A DNA stretch of 43,515 nucleotides from Intoshia linei (lineage: Eukaryota; Orthonectida; Rhopaluridae). Shown in pieces: positions 1 to 9,947 of the stretch. Numbering within the stretch: position 1 is the stretch's first letter; every line of letters begins with the position of its first letter. The DNA lies in assembly GCA_001642005.1 (NCBI GenBank), contig LWCA01000182.1, positions 1 to 43,515 of the forward strand, given 5' to 3'. Position numbers and translations under genes: made by a program. The notes beneath the pieces were generated by a model. That model ran no database searches. It was not told the origin of the DNA and saw only the letters and a program-made list of their open reading frames with translations.

Positions 1-2
1 AC

Positions 3-104
3 ATTACAAATATAATGATGGCTTTGGATAAATCTAAGCCTCCTTCACTGTACAATAAATTAAGAAATGGACCATCAACATCTAATAGTATAGAGAAGTT
101 TTAG
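3..104 (+). CDS. C-terminal exon of a gene cut by the window edge
   Basis: An open frame runs from the first bases to a TAG at 102-104 and encodes about 33 residues rich in Ser, Pro, Lys and Asn, ending in SNSIEKF. This looks like the disordered tail of a protein whose body lies upstream of the window. No domain can be recognised. Its only support is the open frame and plausible composition, so it could be chance. Transcript evidence or the upstream contig would settle it. Confidence 0.35.
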   Translation: MTNIMMALDKSKPPSLYNKLRNGPSTSNSIEKF

Positions 105-417
105 TATGTTGAATAAACTCTTAACTGAACAAAGAAATTTTGCACATGACAATATATTTACAATAATATAAAGAAATATTTAATATTGTACCATAATAAA
201 GTATGAAATAATACTTTGTCTTATTTGTATGACTTTCCACGTAATAGTCACTTTTGTTAATTGATGAAACATGAATTTTACTGAAAACAGTTTATAAATT
301 TTTTAGTAATAAATAATTAGTAATAAAGGTTAATAAAGTTACAAATTTTTTTTTATAGGTTACATTTTTTTAATTTTATAGGTTATAAAAAGTTTGCCCT
401 AATTATAATATATTATT
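105..417. other. AT-rich stretch without a visible gene
   Basis: Runs of A and T with short direct repeats such as two copies of TTTTATAGGTTA near 350-385. It contains no open frame or RNA gene that I can support. It probably holds the 3' ends of the flanking genes. Confidence 0.5.
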
Positions 418-732
418 TTAAATCACATTTTGTATTTTGTCTACAATACGAAATGTTAAACTATTAAATAAACAAGATGAAAATAAAAACCTAATTATAT
501 TCGGGCATACATTTACTTTTTCTTTAGTCTTATGCTCAAACCAATTTTGATATGCACTATTGCTTTTACAAATATTATTGGCAATTTCTCCTTGTAACCT
601 AGATGGCTTCGGACAATTATCATTTGTGATGCAAACGACCGGTTTATGTTCAAACCAAGAATTTTCTGTTCTGTTCTTTAACGCAGATTGTTGCGCTTCT
701 GGTTTAGTTCTAGGATGTAAAGTGGTAGACAT
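418..732 (-). CDS. small protein with a repeated WFEHK motif (not recognised)
   Basis: Reading from the ATG at 732 gives a hydrophilic protein with two similar units of about 25 residues, each ending in N-x-WFEHK or N-WFEHK. The units share a proline-basic start, a Glu, an Ala or Ile, and a Lys before the aromatic motif. A good donor (AAA|GTAAAT) follows the second unit at 516, so the true exon probably ends at 517 and continues in an unseen exon. The rest of the frame to 418 is hydrophobic and intron-like. A 3' splice acceptor (TGTCCTAG) lies 28 nt before the ATG. The frame extends upstream only through a TTG and a stop, so that extension was not used. No family was recognised. Internal repetition is the best argument that it is real. 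Confidence 0.45.
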   Translation of the reverse strand: MSTTLHPRTKPEAQQSALKNRTENSWFEHKPVVCITNDNCPKPSRLQGEIANNICKSNSAYQNWFEHKTKEKVNVCPNIIRFLFSSCLFNSLTFRIVDKIQNVI

Positions 733-854
733 TTTTTCAATCGAATCAAAACAAACAATGCTAGGACACAATAAACAGGCGAAATATATTTTAATTAAAT
801 TTAACAAAATTTATAGGCAATCCCTAAACATTATAAAATTAAAATTTAAAAAAA

Positions 855-1109
855 TCAATACAGGTAACAACCGAGAATAGTGTAGAAACCAATGTCATTG
901 TTACCAAAAAATAATTGTGATCTATAAAAAAGCTTTTGATCCAAGAATAATTGATTATTTGCTAAAGAATTAGTAAGCTTGATGAAAAACTTTCTTACTA
1001 TTCCAATAATCCAACTGGTTACATATGCATATAAAATTATCAAAAACAAAATTAGTATTGAAGCCACTAATCTTTCTTGCACCATTAAATTTACATTTTG
1101 TGTATACAA
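855..1109 (-). CDS. possible small membrane protein
   Basis: An 84-codon frame from an ATG at 1109 contains one strong hydrophobic segment (residues about 14-36, rich in Leu/Ile with a Trp) followed by a basic and polar tail. Internal GGTAAC could serve as a donor, and TTTAG acceptors occur just downstream, but no joined frame reaches the WFEHK gene. It may be one exon of a membrane protein or a chance frame in AT-rich DNA. No homologue was recognised. Confidence 0.22.
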   Translation of the reverse strand: MYTQNVNLMVQERLVASILILFLIILYAYVTSWIIGIVRKFFIKLTNSLANNQLFLDQKLFYRSQLFFGNNDIGFYTILGCYLY

Positions 1110-2695
1110 GTAGCCATGTAAATATTATATGACGAGTAGATAGTCTCGATTTTAATATACACTTTTTAGTGATAAAATCTGATTGTGAATAAGATGAAAT
1201 TAAAAAATATTTTTACATGACATTTTGAGTGCGGGAAAAGGTATATTTTTTTATTTGTAGAAAACTAATCAATTTAAAATTTGTAAATGTTTCAAAGACT
1301 ATATCAAATATCAGTGATTCATAAAAATACATAGAAATATTTTGTACATTTGTATGTGTTCTATTTTGTATTTATAAATCATCACTGATGATTAGGGCCA
1401 TTTTTTTTAACCCATAATTTAACTCATAAAATTTATTTCACTTTATTAACCTATAATAAAAAAATTTTACTATACCTCATATAAAAAATGTACACAGGTT
1501 CAATGTTAGTATTAAATATAATGGAAAATAAAATTTTTTATTTCAGTAATGAAAATGTAATTTAAAATAATAATTATTAAATTATAATTAATATTAACAT
1601 GTTAATAATAATTATTTGAAGAAAACAGATATCATTTCTAATATCAGCATGAAATTTATTGCGATCTGTGATCGCAAAAATGTTCTATAAAAATAGACAA
1701 ATATTAAGTGTCGCATAAAATAAGATATTTTCAACATTATCTAAAAAAAATATCTTTGCTTTGTCACAAGTTTATTCAGTAAACTGAAACTTCTTTCACA
1801 GTACAATTGAAATTGACGGGGAATTCCTTAGAAAATAATATAATGATGGAGGTTTTGATTAATCAATATCTAACACAATGATGAATATGTCGTTTATTTA
1901 GATGTTAGAAAATTAATTTATATTTATGATTCTTTCAAAAATAGATTTTAGAGCTATAGAGATAAAATTTTTATTAACAGAATTTTTGCTTCATACAAAT
2001 TTGTGAAGAAAAAATAAATAATGAAAATTTTAGAAAATGATCGCTTTATTTTTCAAATTGAGCATTTTAAAACATTTTTAGTCTAAAAATATCTAAAATT
2101 TATTTAAAACTATTTTGTTCCAAATTTAAACTGTTCCTATATAAGTTTAGATTCTAAACCGTGGAAAGGTGGATATTGCTATATAGTAGGGGTTCCCACA
2201 TTTTTTTCATGTCGGACCTGTAATAAATGATAAAAGTCATTGGTAGTGATTGTGATTTCCCTGTGATTTGATTTGGAAAAAGGATATTTTTCCATTAAGG
2301 GCTGGAAAATTTGATTTTTTATTTGTGGTTTGATAAAGTGGATTTTTTTCATAAGATTTGGTAAAATCGGATCTTTGAAAAGAATATCAGTGTAAGAAAA
2401 TCTTTCCATGAGGGCTTGAAATGGTATTTTTAATTAAATTTTATTAGTGGAGGGATTTTTGAAATGGTAAATTTTAAATATTATAATATGATTATATTTT
2501 CATAGTAATAATAAACATAAATCAAATACAGGTATGTCTCAATTTTTTTCGGAAAATCATAAAAATCCCGGAAATTATTAAATATCCCGGTTTTTTCCCG
2601 GTCCAATCACTAGTCATCGGGGACCATTAAAATGAAGTACTAGACAACATTAAAAAATTGATAAAAAACTTAAATAAATTAAAAGATTATAAAAA
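1110..2695. repeat. 1.6 kb non-coding, with an ATTAAC palindrome, a hairpin and a MITE-like repeat
   Basis: No gene is visible. It contains ATTAACATGTTAAT (near 1600), a perfect 8-bp stem hairpin at 1659-1677, and at about 2185-2640 a repeat starting GGGGTTCCCACATTTTTTTC. That start resembles the MITE near 42780. The interior carries degenerate copies of a TTCCATTAAGGG-x-TGGTAAAA unit also seen at 7600-7920 and 37090-37300. The open frame at 2179-2409 (minus) lies inside this repeat and is not a gene. Confidence 0.5.
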
Positions 2696-4302
2696 TTAAG
2701 ATTTATTACACAACTCTGAAAAGATAACATCCAATACTTTTTGAGAAGTAATAACATCAAAAAAATCATTTGTATCTTCATTTGGGGTGGATTTGGTATA
2801 CTCTTTGTATTTATAACTTTTAGAAGAGAAAAACATTTGTAGTTTTGTTTTCATACCGTCGAAACCTTGCAATTTTTTGAGAAACAAAGCAGAGTGTTCA
2901 ACTCCATTATTATTCAATTCAGATTCATCTTTAGTAATTTTTTCCAAAACACTTCTCCATTCAGAATTTACATTAGTTTCAATATTATTTTCATGTTGGT
3001 TGTTTAAAACAATTTCTACAGCTTGTGTCATAATATCCATTGCACTCTTAATCTTATCTGCATTGCAAACCTAACATTATAGATTAAATTTCATTTTAAA
3101 ACCTCCTCTTCATCGAAAGGTTTAATTCCAAATTCATTATCATTTTCGTTATAAAAAATGGTGACAAAATATTTTACAATAGATTCGTAGACTCGGCTAA
3201 CGTCGTCCAATTTACCCTACTAAATATGTACATTTACAATCAGTAACTAACCACATCAACCCATGTATTGATAGTAAATGAAAATTCTTCACTAATGACA
3301 AAATGCCACCAACCACGAGGGACATATAAAACGTCCCCGGCTTCAAGTACTACATAATGAGGTGAGCATTTCTATAAATAATAATGAGTAATGAAATAAA
3401 TGTAATGCATAGTAAAAACAAATAAATATACATTCAATGAATCAACATCTTGTAAAGTTGGATTGAGTAAATTAATTTTGGAATAAATGCTAGATTCTTC
3501 ATAATTTTTTCTGGATGGTTTAAGATATTTGTCATCTTGAGGTGGAAATAAAATCCAAGTTTTTCTAAATAATGTAAATAAAATGAAAAAAAGTAAATAA
3601 AAGAATTAATAAATTTACCTTCCAAAAATCTGAATTACTAAATTGTAACCATAAGAATCTCTATGTAAAGGAGTATAAGATCCGCGACTTCCAATCCAAA
3701 ATGTCAATTCTTCATATCGATCTTTTTCAAAATGAAGGCTCTTCCAATTCAGATTCTTAATTGTTTTGTTTTAGAATTTTTTATCAAAAATCGTATAAGC
3801 GTATTTACCTGAGAAGTTATTGACTTGTTCAGGGTACATCAAAGTTCAATATACAATGTGATTTGTAGATTGTATAATGTCAATTTTAAAATGTTAATAT
3901 TACTTAAAATTTACCAATTTTGCAATTTGTTTAGGTTCAAAATAATCTGGAACTCTATTATACGCAGAATATGCCCAATATTTATCTGAAGAAAATTTTT
4001 CAATTGTCTTTGAAACGTTTCTTTAATTTTTTATAATATTAATTATTTACAATTACTTTGATTCATTTAACCAATCTGTAAATTCTTTAAATGTTAAATT
4101 AACAATTACAGGGTTTACATGTTCCCATTGGACATCTACAAAAGTATAAATAATACATTTTAAAAAAAAAGTTGAACTAACCCTCGCAATCAAGTTTTCC
4201 AATTCTAAATGGAAATTTAGAATTTCCACACATTTGAATTATTTCCGCATGATTAAAATGAAAAGTTTTTGAAAATTTCTTGTACAATAAAGGACTAGAC
4301 AT
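2696..4302 (-). CDS. HSPBAP1: HSPBAP1-like JmjC-domain protein
   Basis: Eight exons join in phase into 394 codons: 4302-4182, 4135-4057, 4020-3915, 3755-3619, 3564-3432, 3371-3252, 3216-3103 and 3070-2696. The product matches the HSPB1-associated JmjC protein along its length, with motifs TFWIGSRGSYTPLHRDSYGY, an LFPPQDD block, YEESS-x-YSKINLLNP and VPRGWWH. The Fe(II) ligands are all present (His133, Asp135, His215), so an active 2-oxoglutarate dioxygenase is plausible. That activity is inferred from the fold, since the human substrate is not something I can state. The last exon adds an alpha-helical acidic tail. A direct splice from exon 3 to exon 4 gives the human spacing; a 15-nt exon between them was considered and dropped. 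The ATG follows a TTATTAG acceptor by 5 nt. Confidence 0.93.
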
Positions 4303-4389
4303 GGTATCTAATAAAATAAATAATTTTAATTATCGTTACAATAGTTACGTACAAACTACAAAACATTGATTTATTTCATATTTCAGTGA
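4303..4389. promoter_or_regulatory. 87-bp divergent gap with a 3' splice acceptor facing each way
   Basis: The JmjC ATG (4302, minus) and the next gene's ATG (4390, plus) are 87 bp apart. On the minus strand TTTATTTTATTAG ends 5 nt before the ATG. On the plus strand TTTCATATTTCAG (AG at 4385-4386) ends 3 nt before the ATG. There is no room for two ordinary non-coding first exons unless they overlap the opposite gene, so trans-splice acceptors are the simplest reading. The shared promoter must also lie here or inside a gene. Confidence 0.6.
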
Positions 4390-4896
4390 ATGTACCAAGT
4401 TAAAAGACGAAGAGGAAAAAATGATAAACAAGAAAGACGTATCCCGCGTAGCAAATCAATAATAACGCAACGACAAGTCCTAATAAAAAAAATGCAAGAA
4501 ATTAACAAATCAAATTTTTCCAAACAATCGTATGTTTTTAAAATTGAAAAAAATAATTTTTTTTATTTTCAATTAAATTGATACATTTTATAAAACTTTT
4601 AGAAATACCTTACCAACTGTAACAAATTATGGAACTAATAGTGGAAAGGGTTAGAATAACCACCCATTTATATTTATTTTAAAAAATTGAATGTCATCCA
4701 TTTAAATTTATTTTTAGATTTCGAAATCGATCTCAATCAAATACCTATTCCATCTGACACAAACAACATGACTGATAATATCGTGCCTAATTATGTTTTT
4801 GACAAAATTATTTCTAGTGAATCCGAATACGATCCATTAAATCCTACCTCAGATGGTGAATCCGATACCAAATCAACAAAATTAGAATATACATAG
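4390..4896 (+). CDS. unrecognised small protein, basic N-terminus and acidic tail
   Basis: Three exons (4390-4529, 4603-4649, 4718-4896) join in phase to a 121-residue protein. Residues 1-45 are strongly basic (KRRRGK and RRIPRSKS blocks), suggesting nucleic-acid binding or nuclear import. The last 40 residues are acidic and Ser-rich (SSESEYDPLNP, DGESD). No domain or family was recognised. Donors are GTATGT and GTTAGA and acceptors are TTTTAG, as in the named genes nearby. The stop is only 17 bp from the MRPL24 stop on the other strand, so the two 3' untranslated regions probably overlap. Confidence 0.7.
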
Positions 4897-4913
4897 TATC
4901 ATTTATTAAATAT

Positions 4914-6138
4914 TCAATACCAATACGTTTTTTGCTTTTTTCTATCTTCCTTTATATTATAATGCTCCATCAAATCTTGTTCAAATGTTTTCAAGTTTGG
5001 TTTGTAAGTTATTTTTGAAAGTTGGTAATTTTTTGTGTCTTTTACAGGGTTTTCTAAATGAGGTTGGAATTTTTTTTTTAAATTTACCTGTGTACTCTTG
5101 AGGGAGTACAAAATCTTCAGTCATGGTTGCTTCTACAGGTAATGGAATTTCTATTCCAGATTTATCAGAAATCCTTATCTTTACGCCATTTTTATCGTAT
5201 ACCCATTTTACTTCCGTTGGCAATCTAAAAAATTTAATTAAACTACAAAATATATTTAAATGTTTTATGACAGATTGTAAATCCTTGTCAAATATAAATT
5301 GAAGTGGACAAGATTAAATTGTCACAAGGGATGTTCCCGTCAAAAATTCTTGTTGCTCACCGATTCTATATAAATACTTAAAGGTGTATAAAAATATTTA
5401 TTCTACCATTATTTGTACCCGACGAATTCTCTAAATCGAACCAAAGATTTGGAGATTTAAATTGTCCCATGAGACGGAATATTTTTTTAATTTTAAGTAA
5501 AAAACTCTACAAACCTACTTCAATATTTTCAAAAATGACTCTTGAAATTCTTTAAATTCAATTGAAGTGTAAGACGAAAATAGAAAATTACGAATCAAAT
5601 GGATCTACTAATTTGACTTGATAAGGATATAATAATGGCCTTTCATCAACTAAAACTCTTTTTCCAGATACATCGCTTGTAATTTCACGTCTCTAAAATG
5701 ATTTATGATTTTATTTACATTTAATTTAATTTTAATATAAAAAATAACCAAATTTAAAGATTCTACAAAAACCCAGTTTCTTTCCTTTATAATGCAATTA
5801 ACTATACCAATTTTCCCTTCGTCTTTTCCTGTCATAATCATAACCTGTAGTTATAAAATTATACATTTATTCTTAATATAAAAAATTAAAATTACTCTAT
5901 CACCATTAAAAATATTCCAATTTTTAATTTTTTCGACGTGAATAGATTCTATAAATCTTTTACGGTGTTTACTCCAAACTATTTCGTTATTTTTCCTAAA
6001 TTGAGTAGTCCACATTCGATTTTCATCAAAATAAAGAGGTCGTTTTTTTGTTTCTACCCATCCTCGTATAGGTTTCCAAACACGACGCATTCTTCCTCCA
6101 TAGAGCATTCTTTCAATATATCTTTTGAAGTACCTCAT
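4914..6138 (-). CDS. MRPL24: mitochondrial ribosomal protein L24 (uL24m)
   Basis: Five exons (6138-5896, 5844-5749, 5692-5592, 5224-5088, 5053-4914) give 238 residues, close to the usual animal length. The KOW domain is clear: GDR-VMIMTGKDEGKIG followed by ERNWVFVESLN. After it come QVKLVDPFDSLPTEVKW and the family-typical C-terminus ending in KTYWY. The protein binds the 5' domain of large-subunit rRNA and helps start mitochondrial large-subunit assembly. The first 80 residues are basic and aromatic and probably include the import signal. The last intron is only 34 nt (5054-5087). Intron 3 is 367 nt and contains nothing that I recognise. The ATG lies 25 bp from that of AAGAB on the other strand. 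Confidence 0.95.
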
Positions 6139-6163
6139 TGAAAAAAAATGTAACTTTATTTAA
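6139..6163. promoter_or_regulatory. 25-bp head-to-head start region of MRPL24 and AAGAB
   Basis: Only 25 bp (A-run, then TAACTTTATTTAA) separate the two start codons. Neither side has an AG acceptor close to its ATG. Transcription start sites must be almost at the ATGs or lie inside the opposite gene, so the two genes probably share one bidirectional promoter. Confidence 0.6.
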
Positions 6164-9100
6164 ATGAAAAATCAATTTTTAATTGTGGATCTTACGAAAT
6201 ATAAAATAAAGAATTTGTTTGAGCAGGGTATATAATATATTCAATTTATATTTTAATTGTTGAAATATTTACTGCACAGAAATTAAGAATTTCAAACAAA
6301 TTACAACGGATGCATACCAATGGAATTTGAAAACTAAATATTATAGTGCTAATATTGGTGTACAATTTATTTATCAACTCAAAAATTTTGAACAATCTCA
6401 AAATTTAACATGTGTAGCTTTTACTTTTCAAAATTTAGAGGTATTAATATGACTTTATTTTATGAGACATTTTTAAAGGATTTTGAAAACACAAAAAAAG
6501 TATTGGAAAAAATTGATATTGAAGAGAAATTTATTCTACTTACTTTACAAAACTGTATTTATTATTATCTAAAGTAGTGCTACCATTGTGGTTCCTCTAT
6601 GCCTGTGATCTAATAATTTTTAAAAATGTGAACAATGTTCACTGAACATGCTTATTGATTTTCTCGAAATGCATTGTTACATTTTTAGGGGGTTTCAGTT
6701 TCAAATGTACACTGTAAATTTATATAGAAACAAAACTTTGAAATACTGTATTATTAATATTTGTAGAGTTTCATGCGTTTATATCTATATTTACGCAAAT
6801 TGCAATTATTTTATTAGGTAAAGTTACATTTGATTAATTTAGTCAACTTTGATGAGGTTAATGACTGGTGTGTATCAAACAAATATACTTATTTCCAAAT
6901 GTACAAAAACTCTGACGTTGGTTTGATTTTGATGACTTTATTTGAATTTAAAATTAGAATATGGAATTCCTGAAATGATACAGTCGTTAGAGGCAGTTCA
7001 ATGGAATACGTTTGATAAAACAGGTCTTTAAATTGTTTTATTGACCAATTTTATTTATATTTTTTTATTCATTACTGTTAGGCAAATGATTATGAAAATT
7101 ATGAAAAAAAATTCCATTAAAAATACTACAAAATTTTACTTTTAAAATTTATAATCAAAATCTTTAAAATTTGGATGCAAAAAAAATCCCTTAAAAATCC
7201 TACCAAATTTTGGGTCCAAATATGTCTATAAAATCTTTAAAAATTGATGAAAAACAAAATAAACAAAAATTTTGTGAAAGTCATAATATGATAAATTATT
7301 AAAATTGATCATTTAATTGTTTTTGATTTAAAATTCAAGATTTAAGATGTGTAGCTCAAATGAATGTTCGCCCTATCAAACATAACGTGATTTTCCCGTT
7401 AATTGTCGAATTTACATATCCTTACTTATATAATAGATGCGCAATATTTGTTTGTGTGTGTTACCGTTTATTTCAATAACTATAGTCTTAGAATTTTATA
7501 AAGTCCACATTTCAATTTAGTTTTTTCCAGGGGTGTTAGCAGAATTATTATAATATAATTATAATGTTGTCTAATTATTATTAATTATTTTCCAAAAAAA
7601 TATTAGTAAAAGGAGATTTTTCAAATTTATTTTAAATCAGATTTTTTCTTATGAAATCAGTCAGAAGAATTATTGATCTAAAAATTTGGTAAAATGGGAT
7701 TTTTCATAAAAATATTGGTAAAAGCGATTTTTTTCCTTAAGGGTTGGTAAAATTTGATTTTTTCTTTTGGAATTAGATAGGGTATTTTTATTCTAAAACT
7801 TTGGTAAAAATGGATTTTTAAATAAAATATTGATAAAAAGGGATTTCTTCCTTAAGGGTTGGTAAAATTTTGGTTTTTTCTCATAAGATTATATTAAATT
7901 GGATGATTTAATAAAATATGTTGAAAATTGTAGATTCGCCTACAATCATCTAAATTTTCGTATTCACCCCTTGGGGTGACCAGTCACCCCCATAAGAAGC
8001 ACTGCATTAATCCTATTATTGCTATTTATTATGATTCAAATAAATGACAAATATGGTGTTCATTTATATGAGTGAATTAAGGATTAATTTAATTGAAAAT
8101 TATTAATTAAAATTTAAAGAAAATGATTTTATTAGACCTAACATTTAGGTCCAGACTCTGGACTTCAGAGTAAACTTTCTCAATGTCGAAGTAAGTTTTG
8201 TGCGGCCGTAGTATCAATGAGAAAAGTAGCACTGTGGCTGAATTGGTGGAAAGGTGGTGCACCCCTGTGATAGAGCTTATTGTAATTGATATAAATACAA
8301 AATTTCAACCCCAGAAATGTGCACATTCCCGGTGAAAAATAATTTTTAATATACATATTTTGTATATGTTGTAATATTTTGACATATGTCAATAGAGATT
8401 GAATAACAGTCAATCCGGATCGGAAAACTTTATTATCAACCAATATTTTTCAAATATTACCATTAAAATAAAAATTGAAAATGTAAATATTGATTCTACA
8501 ATTTTAAAAAAAATGTGCATTGAATGTCTACACATTTCCAATAAAGAAATATGGGTGAAAATATATATAATTCCTTCCTTTGGAATTTTTTTATTGCTAC
8601 GCAATTTTGAATTTTTAAATTTCAAATTCTTATTTTCATAACATTTTGTATAAAATTATAAATTAAAACTACTACAACGACTACTAAAAGTAATACTTTG
8701 TTATTATCATTTTTATATTTATTACAATCTTTTGCAATATTGGTAAAATTCACTTGAAATATGTTCATAAAGTGCTGATTTCGTTAATTTATTAAATTGA
8801 TACTGAATATATATTACCACATAAAAATGACAAAATTATACACACATTCTGTCTAATAAATTAAAAAAATGGGATAAGAATTTTTTTTAAAACACTTTAC
8901 GCAAATATTACAAAAAAATTAATATGGAATAATTCACATTAAAGTAAAAAGTAATGTGTTATGACTGTTTTACTTGAAACAAGTTTGGGAACCACTCTTG
9001 AAAGGATTGATAATAGTGAATAGTAGGATTTTTAAGTTAGATTTTCAACATGAAGGGATTGATAATAGTGAATAGTAGAATTTTTAAGTTAGATTTTCAA

Positions 9101-9861
9101 CGTGAATTTTTTGATATAATAAAAATTGCCTTCAGCAGAGCTAGGTGATGTTTGTACGTAGTACATAACAGTCAGTCTAGTTGTATATAAATAAATAGTC
9201 TTCATGTTTTATTGAGATACAAAATGTTTCAAGTCTATCCATTAAATAAAATGTTGAGAGACACTATTGTAAATTTTAATCTATTTAGACACAAATGGCG
9301 CAAATGATTTGGAAACGTTCGGGGAAATGTTGTCTGAAGTTCGAAATACTAAATGTTTAATTTTTGTATATGATTTTTAATTCTATATAGACAAAGTTTA
9401 CAAAAATGAAACAGACAGAAGGGATCACGCTGAAAAGGTTATTTATTATTTTGGAATTATGTTTATCACATCAAAAACTGATATATACTGATCTCTGAAA
9501 AGTTATCTAAACCGACCATTTATAAAAATCGTATAAATGTATTTAATTTATCAATCTCTCAGAAGTTTTTATAGTTTTGAGACTAAAAATGAATTAAAAT
9601 TGGCTTCCCAAATATGCACGTTACGAACCTTAAATAGGAAAGAAAGTACTAATGACCTTTTAATTTTCTTATCCACAAATTAAAAATTTCTACTGTGAAC
9701 CATTGGTTCCACATTGGCAAACCATATAGTATATTAAAGATAAGCTTTGGTTTTCGCAAAAACATAACAAATATTCATATTGTTTGAATTAAATTTTTAT
9801 ATTTATTTAGACCGCTACAAAAATAATGAGTTATCTTGAAAATATCGACAATGATTTGTAA
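6164..9861 (+). CDS. AAGAB: alpha- and gamma-adaptin-binding protein p34
   Basis: Eight exons (6164-6227, 6280-6440, 6479-6554, 6843-6920, 6958-7023, 9289-9354, 9391-9437, 9811-9861) give 202 residues, shorter than human p34 (about 315). The N-terminal pseudo-GTPase part is recognised by DAYQWNLKTKYYSANI, EVNDWC and GIPEMIQSLEAVQWN. The C-terminal helix is recognised by DLETFGEMLSEVR and DRRDHAEK. The missing length is the low-complexity linker. p34 is a cytosolic chaperone for AP-1/AP-2 adaptor assembly. Intron 5 (7024-9288) is 2.27 kb because a Helitron and a second repeat sit in it. Ignoring that intron would end the protein falsely at 7029. The exon 3-4 junction (6554/6843) is the least certain. 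An AATAAA begins 3 nt after the stop. Confidence 0.9.
7545..8265. repeat. dispersed repeat with TGGTAAAA-rich units, nested in Helitron A
   Basis: About 320 bp of degenerate 40-bp units (TGGTAAAATGGGATTTTTC, CCTTAAGGGTTGGTAAAA) are followed by about 340 bp ending in GTGCACCCCTG. The same order recurs at 37085-37980, with the shared segment ATGACAAATATGGTGTT and the block AACTTTCTCAATGTCGAAG. It is a MITE-like, hAT-type repeat; its right end CACCCCTG matches the left-end motif CAGGGGTG. No coding capacity is seen. Confidence 0.6.
9004..9107 (+). repeat. 52-bp tandem duplication inside Helitron A
   Basis: Two almost identical 52-bp units start with GGATTGATAATAGTGAATAG at 9004 and 9056 and differ at only a few bases. 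The single-copy form is present in the other Helitron copies (for example near 13229), so the duplication is specific to copy A. Confidence 0.8.
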
Positions 9862-9864
9862 AAT

Positions 9865-9870
9865 AATAAA
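9865..9870 (+). terminator. AATAAA signal between AAGAB and DNAJC21
   Basis: AATAAA lies 3 nt after the AAGAB stop, with T-rich sequence following. It is placed to cleave the AAGAB transcript about 60 nt before the DNAJC21 acceptor, as in intercistronic regions of trans-spliced operons. Confidence 0.5.
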
Positions 9871-9924
9871 CATATCTTTATTCTAAATTATTTTATTTCT
9901 ATTACTTTTAATTCTTATTATCAA

Positions 9925-9947
9925 ATTCCTTTTTTGTATCAAAGTGA
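9925..9947 (+). promoter_or_regulatory. candidate trans-splice acceptor before DNAJC21
   Basis: A T-rich tract leads to AAAG (AG at 9943-9944), 3 nt before the DNAJC21 ATG. The AAGAB stop is 86 bp upstream, and no plausible 5' non-coding exon is visible in that space. Confidence 0.5.

Larger units (their letters stand above)
7419..9180 (+). mobile_element. non-autonomous Helitron, copy A (in AAGAB intron 5)
   Basis: It starts with TC (TCCTTACTTATATA) after an A and ends in CTAG followed by T. A hairpin lies just before the end: TGTTTGTAC, loop GTA, GTACATAACA at 9149-9170, then 6 nt before CTAG. These are the classic Helitron termini. No Rep/helicase frame is present, so it depends on a helper. 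The interior (about 7545-8265) holds a second repeat family, and at 9004-9107 a 52-bp unit is duplicated in tandem. Sister copies lie at 12710-13351, 13480-13848, 15131-15440 and 18150-19131, with further relics at 30560-30615, 32470-33125 and 36190-36640. Confidence 0.75.

Noticed and set aside
560-880. 106-residue + strand frame
   Set aside because: It overlaps the WFEHK frame on the other strand and has no splice or domain support.
3809-3823. Possible 15-nt micro-exon between JmjC exons 3 and 4
   Set aside because: It is in phase and has AG and GT, but skipping it gives exactly the human spacing between the tyrosine-rich motif and the conserved Trp.
7024-7031. Stop codon ending AAGAB after exon 5
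   Set aside because: The homologous C-terminal helix is encoded by well-bounded exons at 9289-9861 in the matching phase.
8180-8641. Three overlapping frames of 71-87 residues
   Set aside because: They lie in repeats (Helitron A and the nested repeat) that recur without conserved frames.
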